NCBI GenBank assembly: GCA_947628215.1
Contig: CANQYZ010000001.1
Coordinates: forward strand, 30,237 to 94,236
Direction of reading: 5' to 3'
Source: an uncultured Clostridia bacterium
Lineage (GTDB): Bacteria; Bacillota; Clostridia; TANB77; CAG-508
DNA length: 64,000 nt
The translations under genes were made by a program, and so were the position numbers. The notes beneath the pieces were generated by a model. The model saw nothing but the letters and a program-made list of their open reading frames with translations. It did no database searches and was not told the origin of the DNA. Positions 34,763 through 45,451 of this stretch are shown in pieces; positions within the stretch are counted from its first letter, which is position 1; each line of letters opens with the position of its first letter.

Positions 34763-34978
34763 ATTTTCTCACTTCTATTTTAAATATTCTAATATAATTT
34801 ATTTTATATCATAGAAATTTCTATATTACAAGATTATACAATATTTTTGTAAAAATTATTTTTTTATTTTTTATTCGACATTATTTTTACATTTTAAACT
34901 TATAAAAAGTATCTAGAAGAAATTTTTTCCAGATACTTTTTAAATTAATTATTTTCTTATTTTATTTTTATCTTTTAA

Positions 34979-36076
34979 TTAATTTTCATCTGCAATTAAA
35001 GTAGGATATACAAATGCTTTTGAAGTTCCTTCAATTACTTTTTCTTCAAAATGATTACTTAAGATTGATTTACCTTTACAAAAATATTTATACTTAGTAT
35101 CTTTTGAAGCAACTCCTCCACCTACTACTATTGGATCATCCCATGTAGCATCTACAGCATACCAACCATCATTTATCATAACATAGTCCCACATGTGCTT
35201 TTCAGTTTGTCCTGTAGAATTAGTTGCATCACCTTTTACTAAAACACATGGTACAGATAATGCATCCATAATATATTTAAAAGCTTTAGCATATCCTTGG
35301 CAAGTAACTTTTTTCTCAATTAAAGCTCCATAAATATTACTTCTATTTGCTTCTCCTAAAGTCTCATCATAACTTAAATTTTCAATTAACCAATCATGTA
35401 CATATAATATTTTTTGGAAGTTAGTACTATTAGCTGGAATTGCTTGAACTATCATTTGTCTAATTGTATCTGTTTGACTCAATATATTATTTATTTGTTC
35501 TTTACTTGATATTCCTTGTATATAAAATGAACTATTACTTCCCTTATCTATATGAACTGAATAAGTTGTTTTATCTCCTCTTGTAAGTGAATATGTATTT
35601 AAATAAATCTTAGAAAAATCTATAAAAAATAATTCTGGATTATCTAGACTTATTGCATCTACTGCAACTTGAAAAGCTTCAGAAAGCTCTGTTTGTCCAT
35701 TTTCTTCATGTAAAAGTTTATTAAATCTTGTTCCAAAATCTATAGTATAATCTCCTGTTTTTAGATTTTCTATATTGTCTTGAATTCCTATATAAAGTGC
35801 TTTTGCGGTATCATCTATTTGTGTATAAAAATATGAATCTTCCTGATAATCTGCTAAGTTTGGATACTCATCATCTATTTCTGGTAAATTATAATTATCT
35901 CTATCATTATTATTTATTACTTTCAAACTATGTGAGCTTTTATCTATTTCAACATCAAAATTAAAAGCTTTTAACGTTGCAAAAGATACAAGCATAACTG
36001 CAATTATAGTAATTATTAATCTAAGTATTATTTTTAAAATAATACTTGAAATACTTCCTCTCTCATTTTTTATCAT
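34979..36076 (-). CDS. transglutaminase-like domain protein
   Basis: KKVTCQGYAKAFKYIMDALSVPCVLVKGDA...KHMWDYVMINDGWYAVDATWDDP. Confidence 0.9.
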   Translation of the reverse strand: MIKNERGSISSIILKIILRLIITIIAVMLVSFATLKAFNFDVEIDKSSHSLKVINNNDRDNYNLPEIDDEYPNLADYQEDSYFYTQIDDTAKALYIGIQDNIENLKTGDYTIDFGTRFNKLLHEENGQTELSEAFQVAVDAISLDNPELFFIDFSKIYLNTYSLTRGDKTTYSVHIDKGSNSSFYIQGISSKEQINNILSQTDTIRQMIVQAIPANSTNFQKILYVHDWLIENLSYDETLGEANRSNIYGALIEKKVTCQGYAKAFKYIMDALSVPCVLVKGDATNSTGQTEKHMWDYVMINDGWYAVDATWDDPIVVGGGVASKDTKYKYFCKGKSILSNHFEEKVIEGTSKAFVYPTLIADEN

Positions 36077-36126
36077 ATGAATTCTCCATTTTTAAGATTT
36101 ATTATTTTTTTATTATATTTTATCTT

Positions 36127-37215
36127 TTAAACATTAAATCTAAATAGAACAATATCTCCATCTTGCATAATATAATCTTTTCCCTCAGATCTTACAAGTC
36201 CTTTTTCTCTTGCTGTAACCATGCTTTTAACATTCATTAAGTCATCAAAAGAAATAACTTCTGCTCTTATAAATCCTCTTTCTATATCTGAATGTATTTT
36301 ACCAGCAGCTTGTGGAGCTTTAGTTCCAATCTTTATTGTCCAAGCTCTAACTTCAGGTTCTCCTGCTGTTAAAAATGACATAAGTCCAAGAAGTTTATAA
36401 CTTGCCTTTATAACTTTATCTAGTCCTAATTCTGTAAGTCCAAGTCCTAAAAGCATTTCTTGTTTGTCTTCTTTATCTAAAGATGAAAGTTCTTCTTCAA
36501 GTTTTACACAAAGTGGTATTACTTCTGCATTTTCTTCTTTTGCATATTCTTTTACTTTTTTTACATAGTCATTATCTTCTTTTGCTATATCATTTTCAGA
36601 AATGTTAGCAATATATAAAATTGGTTTATTAGTAAGTAAAAATGCATCTTTTATTAATTCTTTTTCTTCATCATTTAAGCTTAAAGTTCTTGCAGCTTTT
36701 CCTTGCTCTAATGCATTTTTTATTTTTTCTAAAACATCAATTTCTGCTTGATATTTTTTATCTGCTTTTAAATTTTTCCTTGCTCTATCTAATCTTTTAT
36801 CTACAGTTTCTATATCTGCAAAAACAAGTTCTAAATTTATTGTCTCTATATCTCTAATTGGATCTATACTTCCATCTACATGAACAATATTTGTATCATC
36901 AAAGCATCTTACAACTTCAACAATACTATCTACTTCTCTTATATGTGATAAAAACTTATTTCCAAGTCCCTCTCCTTTACTTGCACCTTTTACAAGTCCA
37001 GCTATATCAACAAATTCTATTACAGCAGGAGTAACTTTTTGTGGATTATACATTTTAGCAAGTGCATCTAATCTTTCATCTGGTACTGCTACTACCCCTA
37101 CATTTGGTTCTATTGTACAAAAAGGATAATTAGCACATTCTGCTCCTGCATTTGTAATACTATTAAACATTGTACTTTTTCCGACATTTGGAAGTCCTAC
37201 AATTCCTATTTTCAT
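36127..37215 (-). CDS. ychF: redox-regulated ATPase YchF
   Basis: KIGIVGLPNVGKSTMFNSITNAGAECANYPFCTIEPN. Confidence 0.95.
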   Translation of the reverse strand: MKIGIVGLPNVGKSTMFNSITNAGAECANYPFCTIEPNVGVVAVPDERLDALAKMYNPQKVTPAVIEFVDIAGLVKGASKGEGLGNKFLSHIREVDSIVEVVRCFDDTNIVHVDGSIDPIRDIETINLELVFADIETVDKRLDRARKNLKADKKYQAEIDVLEKIKNALEQGKAARTLSLNDEEKELIKDAFLLTNKPILYIANISENDIAKEDNDYVKKVKEYAKEENAEVIPLCVKLEEELSSLDKEDKQEMLLGLGLTELGLDKVIKASYKLLGLMSFLTAGEPEVRAWTIKIGTKAPQAAGKIHSDIERGFIRAEVISFDDLMNVKSMVTAREKGLVRSEGKDYIMQDGDIVLFRFNV

Positions 37216-37329
37216 ATTATTTCATCCTCTCAAGCTAATAATCTTACATTTTCTTTTAAAATCATTATAATTATACTTTTATTTTCAATAAAAGTAAATA
37301 AAATATTATGGTAATTACATTTTTATTAT

Positions 37330-39166
37330 TTATAAATCAATTCCTTGTTTTTTCTCTTGTCTACTTAGACTCTTTTTTTCTTCGTTTCTGCTCATATCTA
37401 CATCTTTTTTTGTTACTTTAGATAATGCTTTTTTAATAAGCCATTTACTAAATAATCCATTCTTTTTTTCTTCATCTTCTCTACCATCTTTTTTATTAGT
37501 AGATCTTTCAAACACTTTTGAAAAAATCTTCTCTAAGCTTTCTTTAGATAAAGAATCATAAATTCTATCTAAAGGAGTATCTAATGAAGAAGCCTCATAA
37601 TTTTCAGCTACAAATCTATCTACACTTTCTTCTAATGGTACTATTACTTTTTTTCTTTCTTCTATTCTTGTTTTTCCTCTATTTTGACTTGCGTATTTTC
37701 TAAATAATTCTTGTTTTCTATCAAATTCTTGTTTAGTAGAAGATACAAAATATCTTCTAAGAAGTTGATAAATAGGAGAAATTCTACTTGCTCTATCTAA
37801 GTCTGTAGAATCAAGTATAACGCTACTTTTTTCTAAAGCACTATATGCTTTTTCTAAATCTAAGAAAAGTGCATCACTTCTATATATGTCTTTATGTCCG
37901 AACACCTTTATATATTTTTTGTTTAACAGACATGCCAAGCATATCACATAATTTTAAATAACTATTTAATCTTTCATTTGCACTTCTACCAAATAAAATT
38001 GTAGAAACTGCTACATATTCAAGTACTCTATTATGCATGCTTGCATGTTCAATTTCATATATATGTCTATTTTGGTTTAAAGATGATAAATCTTCACCAT
38101 CTTCTACTTTTTCTAAAGTATCTTGTATTGTTCCACCGAAATATGCAAAATGACCTTCTACTTGTTCTTCATCTTCACCATTAAATATCATTCTTGGAAT
38201 TTTCTTAAACTTTTCTATATATTCTCTTTTTTCTTCTTCAGATTCAAATTTAATATATCTATCTATATCAGCTATTCCTTTTGGGAAATTAAGAGGAAGC
38301 GCATATGATCCATCTTCATTTTGAACTATTTCTCTTTGAAAGTCTTTTTTATTTTTGTTATATTCTTCTACTATTTTTCTTAGTTCTTCACTTGTTACTT
38401 TTTTATAAACACTTCCGTCTTTTATAAAAAAATCTTCATTTTCTTTTCTTGCATCATCTATAATTAATCTTATTTCTTCTATTGGTAATACGAAATCTTG
38501 AGTGCCACCAATTATGATTCCTTTAGTATCTTTTGCATCAAGAGCTGATAAATGATCTGCAAAAGTAGACTCTTTAGAATGGCCATATAATAAAACTTTG
38601 CTATCTACTAAAATTTCTGTTTTTTCTTGTATAATAGCTTTTGCTTTTTCTATCATAGACGATATTTGTGGTACCATTTCTTCTGCTACTTCTGCTCCAA
38701 TTTCTGATTTTACCGCATCTATTTTTTCGCCTTCAGTAAATCCTGGAATAAGTGGCATTATAATTGGAGCTGTTTTAAAAGCTCTTACTACATTTGATAA
38801 TGAATTTGTAGCTCTATTTATTCTATATGCTAATCTTGAAATAGATTTTTCTTTTTCTTCTTGAATTTTACCTTCTTCTGTATCCTCTTCTTCCAAGCTA
38901 AAAACCCTATCTTCAAAAAGACCATATATTTCAGAAATTGCACTTAAATTTTCACTTTCTCCATCTAAAAAAGGCTCTTCATAATCATTTAAAGGATTTA
39001 CAACTAAAGTACTTCCCATATTTTCGTTCGGAAAGCATAAAATAAATGGATAATTAAACCCATCTTTTTTGCTTTTTCTTACTAAATAAACACTTAGTCC
39101 GTATAATGTAGCATCTTGAATATTTTTCTTTATACTTTCAATATCACTTACGGTTTTTTCATCCAT
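37330..39166 (-). CDS. uncharacterised protein, one +1 shift at CGG (37898-37900)
   Basis: Frame 0 ends MSVKQKIYKGVRT*; skipping C gives KGVGHKDIYRSDALFLDLEKAYSALEKSS... and runs 205 aa further. Confidence 0.75.
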
Positions 39167-39279
39167 TAAAATTGTTTTTCCTTTATTAAATTTATTTGAT
39201 TTTATTTATTAAAATATATCATAATTTGTATAGATTTCAATAGTAAATTAAAATTTTTTCAAAAATTTGTTCTTATTAC

Positions 39280-39308
39280 TTGTATTTTATTTACTAATGC
39301 TGTATATT
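39280..39308 (+). promoter_or_regulatory. sigma-A promoter of the small hydrophobic peptide gene
   Basis: TTGTAT-17 nt-TATATT. Confidence 0.65.
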
Positions 39309-39392
39309 TGTTAAACATAGGAAATGAGAATAAGCAGATGTGGTTTGCCACTTTTAATCCACAACATAAGTTGTGAGAATGGAGGTGGTGCT

Positions 39393-39503
39393 ATGATAGA
39401 AGCTGTTTTATTAGAAATAATATACCTACTTTTATTTTGCTTAGTTGTCGAAACTATTATAGTATTTGCCTTAATTATACTTGTTATAATTTTAAGCAAA
39501 TAG
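39393..39503 (+). CDS. 36-aa hydrophobic peptide, candidate type I toxin
   Basis: SD ggaggtggtgctATG; MIEAVLLEIIYLLLFCLVVETIIVFALIILVIILSK; promoter, 5'UTR stem-loop and convergent antisense RNA. Confidence 0.65.
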   Translation: MIEAVLLEIIYLLLFCLVVETIIVFALIILVIILSK

Positions 39504-39506
39504 ACA

Positions 39507-39595
39507 ATAAAAAAACACATCTGTACAATTACCAAGGTTAGATGTGTTTTTACATATAAAATTGGTAAACCACGTTTGTGGTTTCTTCATTTTCT
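39507..39595 (-). ncRNA. candidate antisense RNA antitoxin of the type I module
   Basis: Minus-strand promoter TTGACA-17-TATAAT (39625-39630 / 39602-39607), 7-bp hairpin AAACCAC-AAAC-GTGGTTT, ends at a bidirectional terminator. Confidence 0.6.
39511..39551. terminator. bidirectional terminator shared by toxin mRNA and antisense RNA
   Basis: aaaaacacatct / agatgtgttttt 12-bp stem, T-runs on both strands. Confidence 0.75.
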
Positions 39596-39601
39596 ATACT
39601 T

Positions 39602-39630
39602 ATTATACAAAGTTTTTAATTTTCTGTCAA
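39602..39630 (-). promoter_or_regulatory. consensus sigma-A promoter for antisense RNA
   Basis: TTGACA-17 nt-TATAAT on minus strand. Confidence 0.75.
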
Positions 39631-39729
39631 TCATACTTTTGGTTGCTTATGGTGTAAATAGAAAAAAGCTCACATCTATAACTTTGACGATTTAGATGTG
39701 AGTTTTCACAATATATACAGATTTGTTAT

Positions 39730-39805
<76 letters not shown>

Positions 39806-39813
39806 AAATTAGT

Positions 39814-40458
39814 CTACATCTCATTTTCTTTTAATATATTTTTTGTTGCTTTTTTTCTAATTCTTTGTATAGCATTATCAACAGACTTTACTGGTGCATC
39901 TAATCTTTTTGATATTTCTACATATGATTCTCCATTTGCAAATCTATGCAAAACTTGCTTTTCAAAATCACTTAAAGTTTCTTCTATTCTATTTTCAACA
40001 AATTTATAATATTCTTTTTTAGTTACAGTATCTAATGGATCTTCTGCAGTATTAGAATCAAATACTTCCATAATGCTAGTATCATCATTGTCCTCATACG
40101 CAGACGTATTTAAAGATAAATAAGAATTAAGTGGAATGTGCTTTTGTCTATTAGAAGATTTTATGGCAGTCTGAAGTTGTCTTTCAATACAAAGATTTGC
40201 AAAAGTTTTAAAAGAACTTAGTTTCGAACTATCAAAATTTCTCACAGCTTTAAAAAGGCCAATTAGTCCCTCTTGTACAATGTCTTCTCTTTCTGCTCCG
40301 ACAATAAAGTATTTAGAAACTTTCATATTAACAAGTTCAGTATACTTATCTAGCAAATAGTTTAGAGCATTTTTATCATTTTTTTCTTTGATTAAAGTTA
40401 TCAATTCTTCATCATCAATATTATAATAATTGCTATTAGAATAATATAAATTTTGCAT
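39814..40458 (-). CDS. sigH: RNA polymerase sigma factor, SigH-like
   Basis: EREDIVQEGLIGLFKAVRNFDSSKLSSFKTFANLCIERQLQTAIKSSNRQKHIPLNSYLSL. Confidence 0.85.
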   Translation of the reverse strand: MQNLYYSNSNYYNIDDEELITLIKEKNDKNALNYLLDKYTELVNMKVSKYFIVGAEREDIVQEGLIGLFKAVRNFDSSKLSSFKTFANLCIERQLQTAIKSSNRQKHIPLNSYLSLNTSAYEDNDDTSIMEVFDSNTAEDPLDTVTKKEYYKFVENRIEETLSDFEKQVLHRFANGESYVEISKRLDAPVKSVDNAIQRIRKKATKNILKENEM

Positions 40459-40602
40459 TAATACTTAAAAGTCCTTTCAAAATATCTAAACTTAGTTGTA
40501 TTATATTGGCAAACCTTAGTAATGTCAATACTTATAGCTAATTTTTAATTTTTTAAAACATATTTTTATCATTTTTTGCTTTTTTGCAACATTAGGAAAT
40601 TT

Positions 40603-40950
40603 CTAAGCTTCAAGGATATCCTTTATTGAATCTCCTATTATTTTATTTATATCTGAAAACATAACATAAAATCTAACTTCTACATCAAAATAATTTTTTA
40701 CATCTGGATTTTGTATTAAAATAGAATATAATTCTTGTAGTTTTTTCATCTTTTCTTCTGAGTTTTTTTCTCCTTGAGCTGCAAGTTTTTGTTCTTCATA
40801 TCTAATCTTTTCAAATTCATCTATTTTCTTTTTTGTCTCTGCATCTTTTGAAATTTTTTCTTTCATTTCTTTAAATTCAGTATATTCTCTACTTTTTTTA
40901 ATAGCTTGTGCTAAATTATTTGCACTATCATAAACATTTATATTTTCCAT
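40603..40950 (-). CDS. YlbF/YmcA family regulator
   Basis: MENINVYDSANNLAQAIKKSREYTEFKEMKEKISKD. Confidence 0.8.
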   Translation of the reverse strand: MENINVYDSANNLAQAIKKSREYTEFKEMKEKISKDAETKKKIDEFEKIRYEEQKLAAQGEKNSEEKMKKLQELYSILIQNPDVKNYFDVEVRFYVMFSDINKIIGDSIKDILEA

Positions 40951-41033
40951 AAAAAAATCACCTCTAAAATTTTATTTTTATTTTTTCCATTTCTTCTCTT
41001 TTATCACATTTTACTCAATTTTTCAAGGCTAAA

Positions 41034-41060
41034 AAAGGAAATACAAATTGTATTTCCTTT
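41034..41060. terminator. perfect palindromic terminator
   Basis: aaaggaaatacaaattgtatttccttt. Confidence 0.7.
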
Positions 41061-41082
41061 AAAAAATTTATCATATTTCTTT

Positions 41083-42375
41083 TTAAGCATAAGCTTGTCT
41101 TTTCTTAAATCCAAGCAAGCTTGTAATTTCTCCTTCTGTATTTTTTGCTTTCTTTGTTTTTCTTGCAGTATCTTGTGCAATTTGATGAGCCTGTCTTTCT
41201 GCCATTGTTTGGCATATAGCCTTTTGATAAGTAAAATGAGTATCTTGTGCAATTTTTTCCCAATTATATACATCTTTTACTTTTTGCTTAGCATTTTTTA
41301 CTATTGTATCACAAAGCTCTTTATTGTATAGAAGGCTTAATATTGAATCTGCTAGTGAATTAGAATTTCCAGCATAACTTTTCATTCCATTTACACCATG
41401 TTCTACAATTTCATTTAATCCACCGACATCAGATACAACAATTGGAATTCCAGCTTGCATTGCTTCAATTGCAACTACGCCAAAAGGTTCATATGTACTT
41501 GGAAATACAGCAATGTCAGCACATTTATACATTTTGCATAAGTCTTTTCTATTCATTTGACCTGTAAAATATACCTTATGACCTATTCCTAAGAAATTAA
41601 CTTGATCACGAAGTTCATCTATCATTCCGCCTTTACCGCAAATAATAAGTTTTGAATCATTATATCCACTTAAAATTTTTGGCATTGCACCAATTAAATT
41701 TTGTATTCCTTTTTCATATACAAGTCTTCCTGTAAATAAAATTATTTTTTCATTGTCTCTTGCAAATCTTCTTCTAAAATCATAATCTTTTTCAACACCA
41801 TTGTATATAGATGGTGAAATTCCATTTGGAATAACATCTATTTTCTCGAAAGGAAGTCCAAATAATCTTTGTAGTTCACATTTCATGAAATTGCTATTTA
41901 CAATAACTTCAGTAGCTTCATAAGTTAGCATCCATTCAGTATCATTTATATATCTTTGAACATCATCATGAATACCACTATTTCTTCCAGATTCTGTAGC
42001 ATGAATAGTTGCTGTAAGTGGAATATCAAAAGATTGTTTTATAGTTTTTGCAGCATAAGCAACAAGCCAATCATGAGCATGTATAATGTCAAATTTTCCT
42101 TTTTTATTTATAATTTCTGTAGCCTTCGCAGTCATGTTAAAGTTTAACTGAAGTACCCAATCAATAAAATTATTTGGATGAATCATATAGTTATCCACTC
42201 TATAAACTTCAACGCCCTTATCATTTTCATAATATGGAGCATCTCCATCTTTGTATGTAATTACTGTTACCTCATGACCATCTTTTATTAATCTATGAGA
42301 TAAATCATGGACTACCATTGAAATTCCTCCAACAATTCTTGGTGGATATTCCCATGAAAGCATTAAAATTTTCAT
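41083..42375 (-). CDS. GT4 glycosyltransferase, glycogen synthase-like
   Basis: MKILMLSWEYPPRIVGGISMVVHDLSHRL; FPSTYEPFGVVAIEAMQAGIPIVVSDVGG. Confidence 0.88.
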   Translation of the reverse strand: MKILMLSWEYPPRIVGGISMVVHDLSHRLIKDGHEVTVITYKDGDAPYYENDKGVEVYRVDNYMIHPNNFIDWVLQLNFNMTAKATEIINKKGKFDIIHAHDWLVAYAAKTIKQSFDIPLTATIHATESGRNSGIHDDVQRYINDTEWMLTYEATEVIVNSNFMKCELQRLFGLPFEKIDVIPNGISPSIYNGVEKDYDFRRRFARDNEKIILFTGRLVYEKGIQNLIGAMPKILSGYNDSKLIICGKGGMIDELRDQVNFLGIGHKVYFTGQMNRKDLCKMYKCADIAVFPSTYEPFGVVAIEAMQAGIPIVVSDVGGLNEIVEHGVNGMKSYAGNSNSLADSILSLLYNKELCDTIVKNAKQKVKDVYNWEKIAQDTHFTYQKAICQTMAERQAHQIAQDTARKTKKAKNTEGEITSLLGFKKRQAYA

Positions 42376-42637
42376 TAATTTGCTCCTTTCGCTTCTTATC
42401 TTTCGTCACTTATTTTATTTTAAAAGTCATCTTTATCTTAATCATTGTATATATAAATTTTTAAAATGTAAATATTTTTTTGACTTTTTTTCATCAAAAA
42501 TCGACTTTATTTTTATAATCTATTTTTTGAATTTTTTAAAATTATTTTCAAATTTTTGCATCGTTTTGTGTTGAAAAAAGTTTTTTTATGATATACTATA
42601 ATATGTAATAATTTTGAATTTTACTAAGGAGGAAAAA

Positions 42638-43691
42638 ATGCCTAAAAGAGAAGCAAAAGATTTAGGAGAAGAAAAAATAAAGGCAACTACTAAAAAAGTA
42701 GCTACAAAAAAGAAAGAAGTTAAAAAAGTAGAAAAAGAAGCTAAAGCTATATCTACTACGCCAAAGAAAAGAGGAAGACCTAAAAAAGTAGTAGAAAATA
42801 CAAAACAAGAAATCAAAAAAGAAGTAAAAAAAGCACCTAAAAAAGAAACAAAAAAAGTAGCAAAAGAAAAGTCAAAAGATAAAAAAGAAACTGTAGCTAG
42901 CTCTAAAACAAAAGCTAAGGCTAAGGCTAAAACTAAAACTGCAGCAAAAACTACAGCAAAGTCAAAAGTAAAAGCTACATCTTCAGCTAAAAAAACTAGC
43001 ACAAAAAAAGCATCTAAAACTTCTTCTAAAGCCAAAAAAGTTTCTCAAAAGAAAACTATAAAACTTTACAAAACAATATCTCTTTCTACTTTATCTAGAA
43101 AGAAAAAAGTAACAATTTTAGAGTATTTTGACCTTCCATATAGATATAATGAAACAACAGTTAAAGTATTAGCACAAACGCCAAAAATATTATTTGTTTA
43201 CTGGGATATATCAGATCATGATAGAGATCAATACATTCTTCATTATGGTGAAAACTTTTTTAATGATACTTATCCCGTACTACTTGTAAAAAATGAAACA
43301 TATGGTTATGTACAAGAGGTTCCAATAAATGATTTTGCAAATAGTTGGTATTTACATCTTCCAGATAGTAGAAGCAAATATTCTGTAGAACTAGGAAGAA
43401 GATATAAAAATAATTCTCCTGCTACTTCACCATATATTTATATAAAAGACTCAAATCAAATTATAGTTCCAAATGATCACATCTTATTTGAAGAAATAAA
43501 ACCACAAATTAAATATAGAAATGCAAAAACAAATGAAATTACATTTAAAAACATTTCTCATGTGCTTAAAAATGGAAAAATACTTGATTTCTATAGCTTA
43601 TATCAAGTTCTTTATAACGTAGAAGATTTAAATGACTTCTTCGATTTAAGAAATCCAAGCTCACGGAAATCCAACATCAACCTTCAAATAA
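42638..43691 (+). CDS. DUF4912 domain protein with Lys/Ala-rich N-terminus, one +1 shift at CGG (43664-43666)
   Basis: SD aaggaggaaaaaATG; AT-hook-like KKRGRPKKV; TPKILFVYWDISDHDRDQY; shift gives NPSSGNPTSTFK* ending just before a terminator that frame 0 would read through. Confidence 0.85.
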
Positions 43692-43701
43692 AAAGTTTGT
43701 A

Positions 43702-43731
43702 TAGACGAACTTTTAAATCCAAGTTCGTCTA
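43702..43731. terminator. hairpin (terminator/attenuator)
   Basis: tagacgaactt / aagttcgtcta 11-bp perfect stem. Confidence 0.7.
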
Positions 43732-43752
43732 TTTTAAATAAGGAGATTACAA

Positions 43753-45343
43753 ATGGATAAAAATACTGGATATGTAAGTTTTATACTTCATGCTCACCTT
43801 CCATTTATTCATCACCCAGAAAGTGAAGATTATTTAGAAGAACAATGGCTGTATGAAGCAATCTCAGAAACATATATACCTCTACTTTTAAATTTCAAAA
43901 AGCTTGAAGAAGAAAATGTAAAGTTTAGACTAACAATGACAATTACTCCTCCTCTACTTTATATGTTAGATAATAAACTTCTTCAAAAAAGATATATAAA
44001 TTATTTAAAAAAACATATAGAACTTTGTGAAAAAGAAGTAAAAAGAACAGTATATGATTCTAGATTAAATGAACTTTCAAAATATTATTTAGATAGATAT
44101 AAAAATGATTTACATGTTTTTAAAGACGTATATCATTGTAACTTAATACAAGAATTTAAGCATTTTCAAGATGCTGGATTTTTAGAAATAATTACTTGTG
44201 GTGCAACACACCGGATATTTTCCAATATTATATGTAAATCCAAATACTGTTAGAGCTCAGATTGCAGTTGGAGTTCAAACGTATAAAAAATATTTTGGAA
44301 AAAATCCTCGTGGTATATGGCTTCCTGAATGTGGATATGTACCAGAAGCAGATACTTTCTTAAAAGAATTTGGAATAGAATATGTAATTACAGAATCTCA
44401 TGGAATACTATATGCAGATCCAGCACCTATATATGGTACATTTGCTCCAATCATATCTCCTACTGGAATTTGTGCTTTTGGTAGAGATATTGATTCTTCA
44501 AAGCAAGTTTGGAGCTCTATTATTGGATATCCTGGAGATTATAATTACCGCGAATACTATAGAGATATAGGATTTGATGTAGATTATGATTATATAAAAC
44601 CATACATTGCAAAAAACGGTGCTAGAGTTCACACTGGTATAAAATATTATAGAATAACATCTAAATATGGTGATAAAGATTATTATAATATAGATTGGGC
44701 AAAAGATACTGCAGAAAGACAAGCAGGTCATTTCTTTGATTGTAGAACTAAACAAATAGAAGAACTTTCAAAAGCAATGGATGTTCCTCCTATCGTAGTA
44801 TGCCCATATGATGCTGAACTTTATGGTCATTGGTGGTATGAAGGTCCATATTGGTTATATGTTTTATTTAAAAAGATTTATTATGATGATTGTAATTTTT
44901 CTCTAATTACACCTGGAGATTATATAGATAGACATCCTATTATACAAGAATCTACTCCATGTAGATCTAGCTGGGGTGCAAATGGTTATAGTGAAGTTTG
45001 GCTTAACCAAACTAATGACTATGTACATCGTCACCTTCACAAAATTGGAGATTTAATGGTAGAACTTGCATCTAATTTTCCAAATGAACCAGATGGAATA
45101 AAAAAAGATGCATTAAATCAATGTGCAAGAGAAGTTTTACTTGCTCAAAGTAGTGACTGGTTATTTATTATAACAAATGGTACTATGGTTGATTATGCTA
45201 AAAAAAGAATAAAAGAACATGTTGGTAGATTCTTTAAACTATATGATCAAATAAAAAAGAATAAAATAGATAAAGATTATTTAGATGCTATACATTCACA
45301 AGATTTAATTTTCGATGATATAGATTATAATATTTATAGATAA
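43753..45343 (+). CDS. GH57 family 1,4-alpha-glucan branching enzyme-like (DUF1957), one +1 shift at CGG (44212-44214)
   Basis: GYVSFILHAHLPFIHHPE; EIITCGATHGYFPILYVNPNTVRAQIAVGVQTYKKYFGKNPRGIWLPECGY restored only by skipping C. Confidence 0.93.
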
Positions 45344-45451
45344 CTTAAGAAGACAATCTGTCTTCTTATTTTTTGTATCCAATTAATTAGTAAATGAATA
45401 AAATATATCATTATAGTAAATACTTTAAATATGATTTTTCGGGAGGAAAAA

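Noticed and set aside
39311-39535. 74-aa minus ORF across the small toxin locus
   Set aside because: Overlaps promoter, SD and coding signals on the plus strand; no SD of its own.
41004-41273. 89-aa minus ORF overlapping the 3' end of the glycogen synthase-like gene
   Set aside because: Alternative frame of a supported gene; not a frameshift, since the main frame ends naturally before a terminator.
42586-43035. Minus-strand hydrophobic ORF (149 aa) opposite the Lys-rich DUF4912 N-terminus
   Set aside because: Mirror of a Lys/Ala-rich coding repeat; no start context or homology.
45431-45451. CGG in the upstream extension of the YtxC-like ORF (MIFREEK)
   Set aside because: The real start is ATG at 45452 after cgggaggaaaaa; that CGG lies in the 5'UTR next to the SD.
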